Origin: Polaribacter sejongensis
Lineage (GTDB): Bacteria > Bacteroidota > Bacteroidia > Flavobacteriales > Flavobacteriaceae
DNA: 64,000 nucleotides
Assembly: GCF_038024065.1 (NCBI RefSeq)
Contig: NZ_CP150667.1
Coordinates: forward strand, 496,001 to 560,000
Reading direction: 5' to 3'
In this document: positions 18,459-26,088 of the stretch, piece by piece
How the letters are laid out: every line of letters begins with the position of its first letter
Position numbering within the stretch: position 1 is the first letter of the stretch
Notes under the pieces: generated by a model
Seen by the model: only the letters and a program-made list of their open reading frames with translations
Told to the model about the DNA's origin: nothing
The model's database searches: none
Position numbers and translations under genes: made by a program

Positions 18459-18799
18459 ACTGTGAATGAATTAATAAAGTAGTTGATTTGTTATGTTAAT
18501 TTCGGGCAAACCTATTCTAAAAATCTTGTTAAAACTTAATGTATATTGTTAGTTATAGATTATATTTTGTCTCTTTTTTTTTCTTTGTTATTATAAGGTT
18601 CACACAAGGTTAATACAATGTTATATGGTGAAAATGAGCAATAATTGGTGTTTCATTTTCGAACTTAAACGAGCTGTTTTTTTTGATGAAGCAGTTTAAA
18701 TATCATATAAAACGAATAAGATTTAATCATTTTAATCTTCTCTATTCAACTTAATTTGTATTTAATAAAAAGAAGAATTTTTTCTTTAAAAAATAAAAG
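18459..18799. promoter_or_regulatory. Divergent control region between susC and a GDPD gene
   Basis: This 341-base region holds the susC promoter (TAGGTTTG, 18514 down to 18507), a TTAACA on the minus strand at 18532-18527, a CTAACA at 18552-18547, and the four-hexamer array at 18586-18624. No clear consensus promoter was found for the rightward GDPD gene; the 3' part is very AT-rich. No gene fits in it. Confidence 0.6.
18586..18624 (-). promoter_or_regulatory. Pho-box-like array of four TTAACA-type hexamers
   Basis: On the minus strand, reading toward susC, the hexamers are ATAACA (18624-18619), TTAACC (18613-18608), TGAACC (18602-18597) and ATAACA (18591-18586). Each starts exactly 11 bases from the last, one helical turn. 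Direct TTAACA-like hexamers at this period are how PhoB/PhoP-type response regulators bind, best described in Bacillus PhoP. The link to phosphate is supported by the genes on both sides. Binding itself is inference. Confidence 0.6.
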
Positions 18800-19615
18800 A
18801 TGAAGAAGGTTATACTATTAAATAAGAATATTTTATTTTGGATATTACTCTTATTAAATCTATCCATTTTTGCACAAACAGATCCTTTACCTCTAAAAGG
18901 TATTTGTGCACATCGCGGAGCGAACAAAACGCATCCAGAAAATACAATTGCTGCTTTTAAAGAAGCCATCCGTTTAGGTGTCCAAATGATAGAGTTTGAT
19001 GTACAGTTAACAAAAGATCATAAACTTGTGATAATGCATGATGCTACTGTAAATAGAACGACAAATGGTTTTGGAGAAGTATCTAAGTTAACTTTAGCTG
19101 AGATTAGAGAATTAGATGCCGGTAGTTGGAAAGCTGAAAAGTTTATAGGTGAAAAAGTACCAACGTTACAAGAAGTTCTTAAAATAATGCCACAAAATAT
19201 ATGGTTAAATATTCATTTAAAAGGAGATAGAGGGGTAGGTGTAGAAACGGCTAAAATGGTAATTGCAGAAAATAGAAAACAACAATCTGTAATTGCATGT
19301 GGGAAGAAAGCTGCTAATGGAGTAGAAAGCGTAAGTAAAAAATTGAAAATTTGTAATATGGAGCGCTTGTCTTCTCGTTCAGATTATATCAATAAAACTA
19401 TAGAAGGAAAATTTGCATTTCTACAGATAAAAAATAGTAGAGATAATGATGCTATAATTAATGATCTAAAAAAACTGAAACAAAATGGGGTTCATGTAAA
19501 TTATTTTCATTCAGAAAAAAAAGAACAAATACAAGAGTTATTAGATGCTGGTGTCGATTTTATTTTGACTGATAATTTGGAAGAGATGATAAATGCTTTT
19601 TCGGTATTAAAATAA
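18800..19615 (+). CDS. Glycerophosphodiester phosphodiesterase, Sec-exported
   Basis: The 271-residue protein has a signal peptide (ILFWILLLLNLSIFAQ) without a lipobox cysteine, so it is likely periplasmic or secreted. The GDPD motifs are complete: CAHRGANKTHPENT (H38, R39, E47), MIEFDVQLTKD, and VIMHDATVNRTT. It ends with the usual DFILTDNLEEM strand. It is transcribed away from susC and shares the control region between them. Together with the lipoprotein GDPD at 9923 this gives two exported phosphodiesterases with different anchoring in one locus. The product glycerol-3-phosphate would be a substrate for the nearby phosphatase. Confidence 0.93.
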   Translation: MKKVILLNKNILFWILLLLNLSIFAQTDPLPLKGICAHRGANKTHPENTIAAFKEAIRLGVQMIEFDVQLTKDHKLVIMHDATVNRTTNGFGEVSKLTLAEIRELDAGSWKAEKFIGEKVPTLQEVLKIMPQNIWLNIHLKGDRGVGVETAKMVIAENRKQQSVIACGKKAANGVESVSKKLKICNMERLSSRSDYINKTIEGKFAFLQIKNSRDNDAIINDLKKLKQNGVHVNYFHSEKKEQIQELLDAGVDFILTDNLEEMINAFSVLK

Positions 19616-19689
19616 GTATTCATAACCGTATTAAATCATTTTAGTAGCTTTTTTTAAGGCTGAACAAATATGTTGTTGCTATTCAGATA

Positions 19690-19719
19690 AATCCCCAACG
19701 TTTCTTTATGTTGGGGATT
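19690..19719. terminator. Terminator between the GDPD gene and the convergent 504-residue gene
   Basis: A perfect 10-bp stem AATCCCCAAC / GTTGGGGATT has a 10-base loop (19700-19709) and is followed by a T-rich tract. Confidence 0.85.
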
Positions 19720-19758
19720 CGTTTATTTAAAAAACTGTAATTTAAAGTAGATGTATGC

Positions 19759-21273
19759 TTAATTATATTGCGCTAAATATTGGTTTATTAAAACTTTATC
19801 TTTCCAGTTAGAAGCTGCATAATCTTCTTTGGTCATATAAGAAGTTCTTTTTTTATAGGCTTCTTTAATTTCTTCTTTGGTCTTCTTTTTAAAGCTATCA
19901 GCATCAAAATCTGTAATATTATTTACAAAGGTTTCTCTGTCTTCGCTTACATTTATTTCTACTTTTACATTAAACTTTACCTTGTTTTTATCTTTAGCAT
20001 TTTCTATAAACTTTATAGGTCTATCTATGTATGCGTAATTGGTTTTAGATTCTTTTACGTACGAAGTATAGATTTTATCATCTGTATTTTTTTCATAGAA
20101 AACGGTTACATGATGTTGGTTTTCAGAGAATTTAATTCCGAATAAAAACTTTAAATTCAAATGTTGTCCACGTTTTCCATCAGCATAACTATATTTTATT
20201 TTTTTGATGAAAAAGTCAGTAGGATCAATATACATTTTACCAGAATATTTAGATTTTGATTTGTCAGGATTGAATGAAACCACATAATACTTTTTAGAGC
20301 CTAATATTTCATTTTCTTCTAATTGATGTTCGTAATATTTCTGATCAAGAAAATTCTTTTCGGTAGAAGTATTAAAAAATACACTTCTATATTTTATATT
20401 TCTAAGCGGATAACTTTGGCCATAGTAACTAAAAGTATTGTCTTTTGCAATGGAGTCTGCAACTCTCGTTGTTTCTACCATAGACAAAGAGTCTTCCAGT
20501 TTAAAAAGTCCAGATTTTACTTTATATGTGTTTTTAGAATTCAAATGTTTTAAAACTACGTTTTGAAGCCTTTCTGTTATGTTTTCTAAGGTTACACCGT
20601 TTCCGATGTCTATTTTTTTAAACCCTTGAATAGCGGTTACTTCGTAAGAATCTACTTCTTTTTTCCGTTCTTCAGAATAGAATTTTTTATTTAAAACAGT
20701 TGCTTTAAATTCTGTACCAAAAGCAGGATTTTTTTCTTGAAGATTATCAGCAAATTGCATTAATTCTTTTTCTGCTAATTTTCTTTTTTTTCTACTTAAA
20801 AGTGAACTAGCATTTAATTCGAATTCTAGTTTTTTAAAGTCTAAATTTTGATTTTCTATAGCATAAACATCCTGTTTTACAGGTGATGAAAGATAATTTT
20901 CTTTCATGTTTTTAGCTGTTTTTATCAATAAACTATCCAAAGAAACTTTGGTTAAGTTTAGTTGAAATTCATCGAGTAAATTTACGTCTTCTTGTAAGTT
21001 TACTACGTAATGATTATTTATTAGTTGCCTTTTTGTGATGGTTTTTGGTTGATAGCCTAAGCAAGAAATAGTAATTATTTTTACGTTATCTAGGTTTAAG
21101 GTATAATTACCAAATTCATCTGAAGTTGAACCAGATTTTTTGTCTGTTAAAAGTGCTGCTTTCTCAATCGGATTGGAAGAATTTAGACTGATGATTTTAC
21201 CTGAAATTGTTTGAGAGTTCATTACTATAATATTCAAAAATAGTACTGAAAAAGAGAGTAGTTTTTTCGTCAT
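19759..21273 (-). CDS. Exported protein with carboxypeptidase-like regulatory domain
   Basis: The 504-residue protein has a Sec signal (LLSFSVLFLNIIVMNSQ). A CarboxypepD_reg-like beta domain lies at about 20-95 (ISGKIISLNSSNPIEKAALL, then GNYTLNL and SCLGYQPKTI). The remainder is predicted mixed alpha/beta with a lysine-rich C-terminus (EEIKEAYKKRTSYMTKEDYA). This architecture is common among Bacteroidota outer-membrane-associated proteins of unknown function. It lacks the plug and barrel signatures of a TonB transporter. The gene stands alone between the SusCD locus and ychF; function unknown. Confidence 0.75.
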   Translation of the reverse strand: MTKKLLSFSVLFLNIIVMNSQTISGKIISLNSSNPIEKAALLTDKKSGSTSDEFGNYTLNLDNVKIITISCLGYQPKTITKRQLINNHYVVNLQEDVNLLDEFQLNLTKVSLDSLLIKTAKNMKENYLSSPVKQDVYAIENQNLDFKKLEFELNASSLLSRKKRKLAEKELMQFADNLQEKNPAFGTEFKATVLNKKFYSEERKKEVDSYEVTAIQGFKKIDIGNGVTLENITERLQNVVLKHLNSKNTYKVKSGLFKLEDSLSMVETTRVADSIAKDNTFSYYGQSYPLRNIKYRSVFFNTSTEKNFLDQKYYEHQLEENEILGSKKYYVVSFNPDKSKSKYSGKMYIDPTDFFIKKIKYSYADGKRGQHLNLKFLFGIKFSENQHHVTVFYEKNTDDKIYTSYVKESKTNYAYIDRPIKFIENAKDKNKVKFNVKVEINVSEDRETFVNNITDFDADSFKKKTKEEIKEAYKKRTSYMTKEDYAASNWKDKVLINQYLAQYN

Positions 21274-21349
21274 GAAATGTTGATTTTTTTATAAATGTAT
21301 TGTTATTCTTTATTTATAAATAAAAATCATTTTAAGTTTAACAAAGTAT

Positions 21350-21357
21350 TATATTTG
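21350..21357 (+). promoter_or_regulatory. -7 box of ychF
   Basis: TATATTTG matches TAnnTTTG. It lies 70 bases before the ATG, leaving a leader of about 60 bases. No TTTG is seen at -33. Confidence 0.5.
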
Positions 21358-21427
21358 CATTCTTAAAACTTTAAGAGAGTTTATTAATTTTAAGTTAAAA
21401 CTTTCTTTTGAAGCAAAATTTATTTAC

Positions 21428-22519
21428 ATGAAAGCCGGAATTGTAGGATTACCAAACGTAGGAAAATCAACTTTATTTAACTGTTTATCAAATGCAAAAG
21501 CGCAAAGTGCCAACTTTCCTTTTTGTACCATAGAACCAAATTTAGGAGTTGTAAACGTGCCAGATACACGTTTAGAGAAATTAGAAGAATTAGTTGTTCC
21601 AGAAAGAGTTCAGCCTGCTACTGTAGAGATTGTAGATATTGCTGGTTTGGTAAAAGGAGCAAGTAAAGGAGAAGGTTTAGGAAATCAGTTTTTAGCAAAT
21701 ATTCGTGAAACAGATGCTCTTTTACATGTAATTCGTTGTTTTGATAATGATAATATTATACATGTAGATAATTCTATAGATCCTGTTAGAGACAAAGAAA
21801 CAATAGATATTGAACTGCAATTAAAAGATTTAGAAGCTGTAGAAAAACGTTTAGAGCGTGTAAAGAGAACAGCTAAAACTGGTAATAAAGAAGCGCAAGC
21901 AGAATTAGTAGTTTTACTTAAAATTGAAGAAACTTTATTAAAAGGTGTTTCTGTAAGAACTTTAGAGTTTACAGAAAAAGAAATGGAATTTGTACAACCA
22001 TTACAGTTTATCACTTTAAAACCAGTGTTATATGTTTGTAATGTTGATGAAGGTTCTGCCGTTTCTGGAAATGCATATGTAGATAAAATTAGAGAAGCTG
22101 TAAAAGATGAAAATGCAGAAGTTATTGTATTAGCAGTTGGTACAGAAGCAGATATTACAGAATTAGACGATTACGAAGAAAGACAAATGTTTTTAGCAGA
22201 TATTGGATTAGAAGAAGCAGGTGTTTCTAGATTGGTTCGTTCTGCATATAAATTATTAAACTTACAGACTTATTTTACTGCAGGTGTAAAAGAAGTTAGA
22301 GCTTGGACAATTCCTATTGGTTCTACTGCGCCACAAGCAGCAGGAGTGATTCATACAGATTTTGAAAAAGGTTTTATTAGAGCAGAAACAATTGCTTATG
22401 AAGACTTTGCTACTTATGGTTCTGAAGCAAAAGTAAAAGAAGCTGGTAAAATGAAAGTAGAAGGTAAAGAATACGTTGTTAAAGACGGTGATATCATGCA
22501 CTTTAGATTCAACGTATAA
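21428..22519 (+). CDS. ychF: Redox-regulated ATPase YchF (Obg-related)
   Basis: This universally conserved P-loop NTPase prefers ATP over GTP and acts in stress and translation control. The 363 residues are standard. The Walker A is [12 protein letters not shown] (residues 6-17), switch regions include [11 protein letters not shown] and [20 protein letters not shown], and the base-recognition motif is of the YchF type (YVCNVDEGS) rather than NKxD. The C-terminal TGS domain runs to [17 protein letters not shown]. It is a single-gene unit with a strong terminator. Confidence 0.97.
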   Translation: MKAGIVGLPNVGKSTLFNCLSNAKAQSANFPFCTIEPNLGVVNVPDTRLEKLEELVVPERVQPATVEIVDIAGLVKGASKGEGLGNQFLANIRETDALLHVIRCFDNDNIIHVDNSIDPVRDKETIDIELQLKDLEAVEKRLERVKRTAKTGNKEAQAELVVLLKIEETLLKGVSVRTLEFTEKEMEFVQPLQFITLKPVLYVCNVDEGSAVSGNAYVDKIREAVKDENAEVIVLAVGTEADITELDDYEERQMFLADIGLEEAGVSRLVRSAYKLLNLQTYFTAGVKEVRAWTIPIGSTAPQAAGVIHTDFEKGFIRAETIAYEDFATYGSEAKVKEAGKMKVEGKEYVVKDGDIMHFRFNV

Positions 22520-22564
22520 TCAAAATCCAAATACTGAACTTGGTTCAGAATTTTACATATATAG

Positions 22565-22592
22565 AAAATCCAATGAAATTTCATTGGATTTT
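22565..22592. terminator. Terminator after ychF
   Basis: A perfect 28-base palindrome (left arm AAAATCCAATGAAA) runs into a further T tract at 22593-22596. Confidence 0.9.
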
Positions 22593-22912
22593 TTTTGTGA
22601 TAATTTTAAATAGAAACTCTACAATACCTTTCCTTTTATAAAATTACTTTATTCTATTTCAAATTTTTTATTATTGGATGTGGGTAAAATTCACCTGTTT
22701 TTATATCCAACAATTAGAAGCTGTTGTTCTCTTTTTAGGTTTTTATCACATAATTAAGGTTTTTAATTCACTATTATAAGACTAATTATTGTTGTTTACA
22801 TATAATTATGATGTAATTAAAACATATAAAGCAACACTTCTTAATAATGAATCCACTACATTTAAGTGTTGCTAATTTTGGTAATATCAACTGTTATTAA
22901 TAAGATGTATTT
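22593..22912. promoter_or_regulatory. Gene-free stretch with an inverted repeat before a transglutaminase gene
   Basis: No gene is visible. At 22830-22839 AGCAACACTT and at 22864-22873 AAGTGTTGCT form a perfect inverted repeat with 24 bases between. The right arm touches TAATTTTG (22873-22880), a good -7 box for the gene at 22913. This could be an operator or a hairpin. Confidence 0.5.
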
Positions 22913-23701
22913 ATGTGGTTACGTGTTAGTTGTAATTTGGCTTTTGATATAGAAATTCCCACTCCTTTTATTTTAAGATTACGCCCTCGAAGTGGAGCAG
23001 AACAATGGATTGAGCGTGACGAATTTAAAATAACACCTAATATAAAAATCCTTGAATTTACAGATGATTACGGTAATTTATATCAGCGTTTTGTGGCTCC
23101 GGTAGGTAAATTATCTATTTATACGAGTTCAGATGTAAAGACCTCTGAATTTGTAGATGTCAATTTTGATGCACCTTTTATAGAAATTGAGCAGCTCCCC
23201 AATGATGTGCTTTGTTATTTATTACCAAGTCGGTACTGTGAGTCCGATCGTTTTAATGATTTGGCAAATTCGATTACCTTAGATAAACCCGCTGGTTATA
23301 AGCAAGTATTTGCAATAGAGGAATGGCTGAGAACTACTATCAGTTATATTCCTGGAAGTAGTGATTACCCTATTTCTGCCACAGAAGTGTATCAGAAACG
23401 CTCTGGGGTTTGTAGAGATTTAGCCCATTTAGGCATAGCATTGTGCCGAAGTTTAAGTATTCCTGCTCGTATGGTTGTTGGTTATTTACACCAATTGCAA
23501 CCTATGGATATGCACGCTTGGTTTGAAGCTTATGTTGGTGGACGATGGTATACTTTTGATGCTACTCAAACCGGACAAAAAGGAGGGTATGTAACTGTAG
23601 GTTACGGTCTCGATGCAGTAGATGTGGCTATTTTTAATCAATTCGGACCTGTTGCCCACTCTTTAGAACAATCTATTAATGTAGTACAAATTAAAAATTA
23701 A
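22913..23701 (+). CDS. Transglutaminase-like cysteine protease-fold protein
   Basis: The 262-residue protein has no signal peptide and is probably cytoplasmic. It has an N-terminal beta domain (about 1-125) and a transglutaminase core with an intact triad: C167 in RSGVCRDLAHL, H201 in MDMHAWFEAY, and D216 in WYTFDATQ. The family includes amide-bond hydrolases and cross-linking enzymes; in bacteria such genes often sit beside proteasome-like or peptide-ligase genes, but none is present here. By eye it uses more GC-rich codons (CGC, CTC, CCC) than its neighbours, which hints at transfer. It stands alone. The biochemical role is unknown. Confidence 0.85.
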   Translation: MWLRVSCNLAFDIEIPTPFILRLRPRSGAEQWIERDEFKITPNIKILEFTDDYGNLYQRFVAPVGKLSIYTSSDVKTSEFVDVNFDAPFIEIEQLPNDVLCYLLPSRYCESDRFNDLANSITLDKPAGYKQVFAIEEWLRTTISYIPGSSDYPISATEVYQKRSGVCRDLAHLGIALCRSLSIPARMVVGYLHQLQPMDMHAWFEAYVGGRWYTFDATQTGQKGGYVTVGYGLDAVDVAIFNQFGPVAHSLEQSINVVQIKN

Positions 23702-23818
23702 GGAACCTTTATTTAAGTGCTGATAATATCTAGGTGTTGTTTTATTTGTCTTTCTAAATTAAATATTATATTATTCCTGATAAAATTTAAAATACTATCA
23801 TTTTTATTGATTTTTGGT

Positions 23819-24793
23819 TTAAAGTATTAAATTGAATAAAAATCCTGATAAAATGATTGCAATAGTAACCACTCCAAAAAAGATAGCAATTAATTTTAAT
23901 GACATTACTTTTTTAAGCATTGTAGCTTCAGGAATAGACAAACCTACAGTTGCCATCATAAAAGCAATTGCAGTTCCTAATGGTACTCCTTTAGCTACAA
24001 AAACTTGAATTATTGGTACAATACCAGCGGCATTTGCATACATGGGGACTGCAACGATAACAGCAAGAGGAACTGTCCACCATTCGCCACCACCTAAATA
24101 GGTATGAAAAAAGTTTTCTGGCACAAAACCATGCATTGCTGCACCAATTGCAATTCCTACAATTATATAAAGTAGTACACCTTTTACAATATCCCAAGCG
24201 CCATGTGTAATTTCTGGCAATCGTTGGTAAAAAGTTTGTTTTTCTTCTTCGTATTCTGCTTGATACATCTTATTGTCAAGAATCTTTTTTACCCAATCAG
24301 AAAGTAATGGTTCTAGATTAAATTTGCCTAATAACCAACCACCAACACTCCCTAATAAAATACCCGAAATAGCGTAAATTAAGGTAGCTTTTACTCCGAA
24401 TAAACCTAGAAACATGGCAATGGCAACTTCATTTACTAGAGGTGAAGTAATTAGAAATGCAAAAGTAACTCCTAACGGAATTCCGCCTTGTACAAAACCT
24501 ATAAATAACGGAACGGAAGAGCAGGAGCAAAAGGGTGTTATTGCTCCAAATATAGACGCAAGAAAGTATTCTAATCCATATAATTTTTTTCTATGTAAAT
24601 AATCTTTTAAGCGTTCTATTGGAAAATATGCGTTTACAATTCCCATTATAAAAACGATAAAAAATAATAAAATCAGAATTTTGATAGTGTCATACACAAA
24701 GAAATTTAAGGCAGTTCCTAAATGCGTGTTTCCATCAATATTAAAAACGGTATAAATTAACCAATCTGCAAAACTTTGTACCCAATCAAACAT
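23819..24793 (-). CDS. Membrane permease of the PF03773 (ArsP-like) family
   Basis: The 324-residue integral membrane protein has about eight hydrophobic segments. The family signature TPFCSCSSVPLFIGF lies in the first half, and SPLVNEVAIAMFLGL and VPMYANAAGIVPI follow. The twin cysteines of CSCSS suit thiol-reactive metalloid or metal substrates. ArsP members export trivalent organoarsenicals. It ends an operon arsR-thioredoxin-osmC-permease and overlaps the osmC gene by 8 bases. The substrate could be a methylated arsenical, another metalloid or a thiol-linked compound. Confidence 0.87.
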   Translation of the reverse strand: MFDWVQSFADWLIYTVFNIDGNTHLGTALNFFVYDTIKILILLFFIVFIMGIVNAYFPIERLKDYLHRKKLYGLEYFLASIFGAITPFCSCSSVPLFIGFVQGGIPLGVTFAFLITSPLVNEVAIAMFLGLFGVKATLIYAISGILLGSVGGWLLGKFNLEPLLSDWVKKILDNKMYQAEYEEEKQTFYQRLPEITHGAWDIVKGVLLYIIVGIAIGAAMHGFVPENFFHTYLGGGEWWTVPLAVIVAVPMYANAAGIVPIIQVFVAKGVPLGTAIAFMMATVGLSIPEATMLKKVMSLKLIAIFFGVVTIAIILSGFLFNLIL

Positions 24794-25193
24794 TTTCTTT
24801 TGTTTTAATAGTTCCAGAAATGTTGCAAGATAATTTTATAGTATTGTAAATAGTCCCAAATTTTTCGATGTTCTTTTTTAGTAAGTCTACATTCAGTTTT
24901 TTATCGTTGCTGTAAATTGTTAAATTGTAGTTTAAATTATCCATCCTTGGCGGACTTTCTAAACGTGTTGCATTTACTTCAAGCGAAGCTTTTGAATAGC
25001 TAAACTTCATCATACTAGAAAAACGTTCTACATTTTTTAGCATGCAGGCAGCAAATGAGCCTAAAAATAATTCAGCAGGATTCGGTAAAGTATTAGCCGT
25101 TTTTGAAGTTGTTCCGAAATCAATATCCGATTTTTTTATATGAATAACGGCATCTTCATTTGATAGGGAAGAAGCTTTAATTTGATAGTTCAT
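24786..25193 (-). CDS. OsmC/Ohr family protein
   Basis: The 135-residue protein has the OsmC fold with its two conserved redox cysteines: C50 in LFLGSFAACMLKNVE and C123 in KLSCNISGT. OsmC and Ohr proteins reduce organic hydroperoxides with cysteine thiols. It lies between a small thioredoxin-like gene and a permease in an ArsR-controlled operon and overlaps the permease gene. A plausible role is handling thiol or peroxide stress caused by the operon's inducer; the small thioredoxin could recycle it. The family call is sure, the role is inferred. Confidence 0.9.
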   Translation of the reverse strand: MNYQIKASSLSNEDAVIHIKKSDIDFGTTSKTANTLPNPAELFLGSFAACMLKNVERFSSMMKFSYSKASLEVNATRLESPPRMDNLNYNLTIYSNDKKLNVDLLKKNIEKFGTIYNTIKLSCNISGTIKTKENV

Positions 25194-25278
25194 AACTTAA
25201 TATTTAAAGGTCAGTCGATAAGTACTTACTTTATATTTAAATAAAGAGGTTTCGATTGGTCATAGCCAGACATATTAT

Positions 25279-25515
25279 TTATTTTAAAAGAGCTAATACT
25301 TCCTCTTTAGAAGGAATTCTCCCTTTAACGGTAATTGCATCATCAATAACTAATACAGGAGTTGTCATTACATTATATTTCATAATTTCCATAATATCTT
25401 CTACTTTTTCAATAGTAGCATCGATGTTGTTTTCTGCAATTACATCGCTAACAACAGCTGTCATAGATTTACATTTCGGACAACCAGTACCTAAAACTTT
25501 AATTACTTTACTCAT
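25279..25515 (-). CDS. Small thioredoxin-fold protein (redox-active disulfide protein type)
   Basis: The 78-residue protein is a minimal thioredoxin/glutaredoxin fold with the active site C12-P-K-C15 in LGTGCPKCKSM and the cis-Pro loop in VMTTPVLVIDD. It belongs to the short archaeal/bacterial family typified by MTH895/TM0996. Family members are repeatedly found beside PF03773 permeases and ArsR regulators, as here. It lies 51 bases downstream of arsR; that gap holds the inverted repeat ATCGC-N6-GCGAT (25533-25548). It probably exchanges thiols with the permease CSCSS site or with OsmC; this is inference. Confidence 0.92.
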   Translation of the reverse strand: MSKVIKVLGTGCPKCKSMTAVVSDVIAENNIDATIEKVEDIMEIMKYNVMTTPVLVIDDAITVKGRIPSKEEVLALLK

Positions 25516-25532
25516 AATATTTGTATTTGTTT

Positions 25533-25548
25533 ATCGCCAATAAGCGAT
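25533..25548. repeat. Inverted repeat between arsR and the thioredoxin gene
   Basis: ATCGC and GCGAT are separated by CAATAA. It could be a small RNA hairpin within the operon or a weak second operator half-pair; it shares ATCG with the main operator at 25880. Confidence 0.4.
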
Positions 25549-25566
25549 TTGATTATTAAAAAAATA

Positions 25567-25872
25567 TTACTCAAAAAATTGTTGAAATAACGATTTTGCA
25601 ATACTCCAGTTTTCTAGATTGATACAGTACTTTATTTTGGGTGGTTTTAATTCCCCTTGAATTAAACCAGCATTCTTTAACTCTTTTAAATGTTGAGAAA
25701 TTGTTGATTGTGCCAAAGGAAAAACATCAACCAAGTCACCAGTAAAACAACAAGATTGATTTTCTAAATGTTTTAAAATTGCAATGCGAGTAGGATGTGC
25801 CAATGCTTTAGCAAACTTTGCTAAGGCTTCAGTATTTTCTTTGTATGCTATGGGGTCTATATTTCTTTTCAT
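25567..25872 (-). CDS. ArsR/SmtB family metalloregulator
   Basis: The 101-residue winged-helix repressor has the ArsR core FAKALAHPTRIAILKHLE and the recognition helix AQSTISQHLKELKNAGLI. Cysteines that could bind a metalloid are C41 and C42 (QSCCFTGDL) and C83 (IKYCINLE). Classical ArsR proteins bind As(III) with such residues and then release DNA. It is first in a four-gene operon and has a perfect palindrome just upstream of its start, so it very likely represses its own operon. The inducing ligand is inferred to be a thiophilic metalloid. Confidence 0.93.
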   Translation of the reverse strand: MKRNIDPIAYKENTEALAKFAKALAHPTRIAILKHLENQSCCFTGDLVDVFPLAQSTISQHLKELKNAGLIQGELKPPKIKYCINLENWSIAKSLFQQFFE

Positions 25873-25879
25873 AATTCCT

Positions 25880-25895
25880 ATCGTAAATTTACGAT
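25880..25895. promoter_or_regulatory. Palindromic operator of the arsR operon
   Basis: ATCGTAAATTTACGAT is a perfect 16-bp palindrome, extended outward by matching CC and GG after one mismatch. It contains TAAATTTA, a near-match to the -7 box TAnnTTTG on the minus strand, so repressor binding would block RNA polymerase. It ends 8 bases before the arsR ATG, giving a very short or absent leader. Confidence 0.8.
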
Positions 25896-26043
25896 TGGTT
25901 TTTTAGGGAAAATGTGACATTTATCACAAATAGTGTTTTTTATTTTGTAGGGTGATTTGTAATTATTTTGATGGTTTTATTTTTGAATCTCCTTTTAAAA
26001 TAAAGTACATGAGTCAAATTAGTTATTAAAGTTTAAAAAATGA

Positions 26044-26051
26044 TATTTTTG
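26044..26051 (+). promoter_or_regulatory. -7 box of the lipoprotein gene at 26089
   Basis: TATTTTTG matches TAnnTTTG, 37 bases before the ATG. Confidence 0.5.
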
Positions 26052-26088
26052 GCATAACTATTGAAAAATAGGTTACAAACTACTTATT

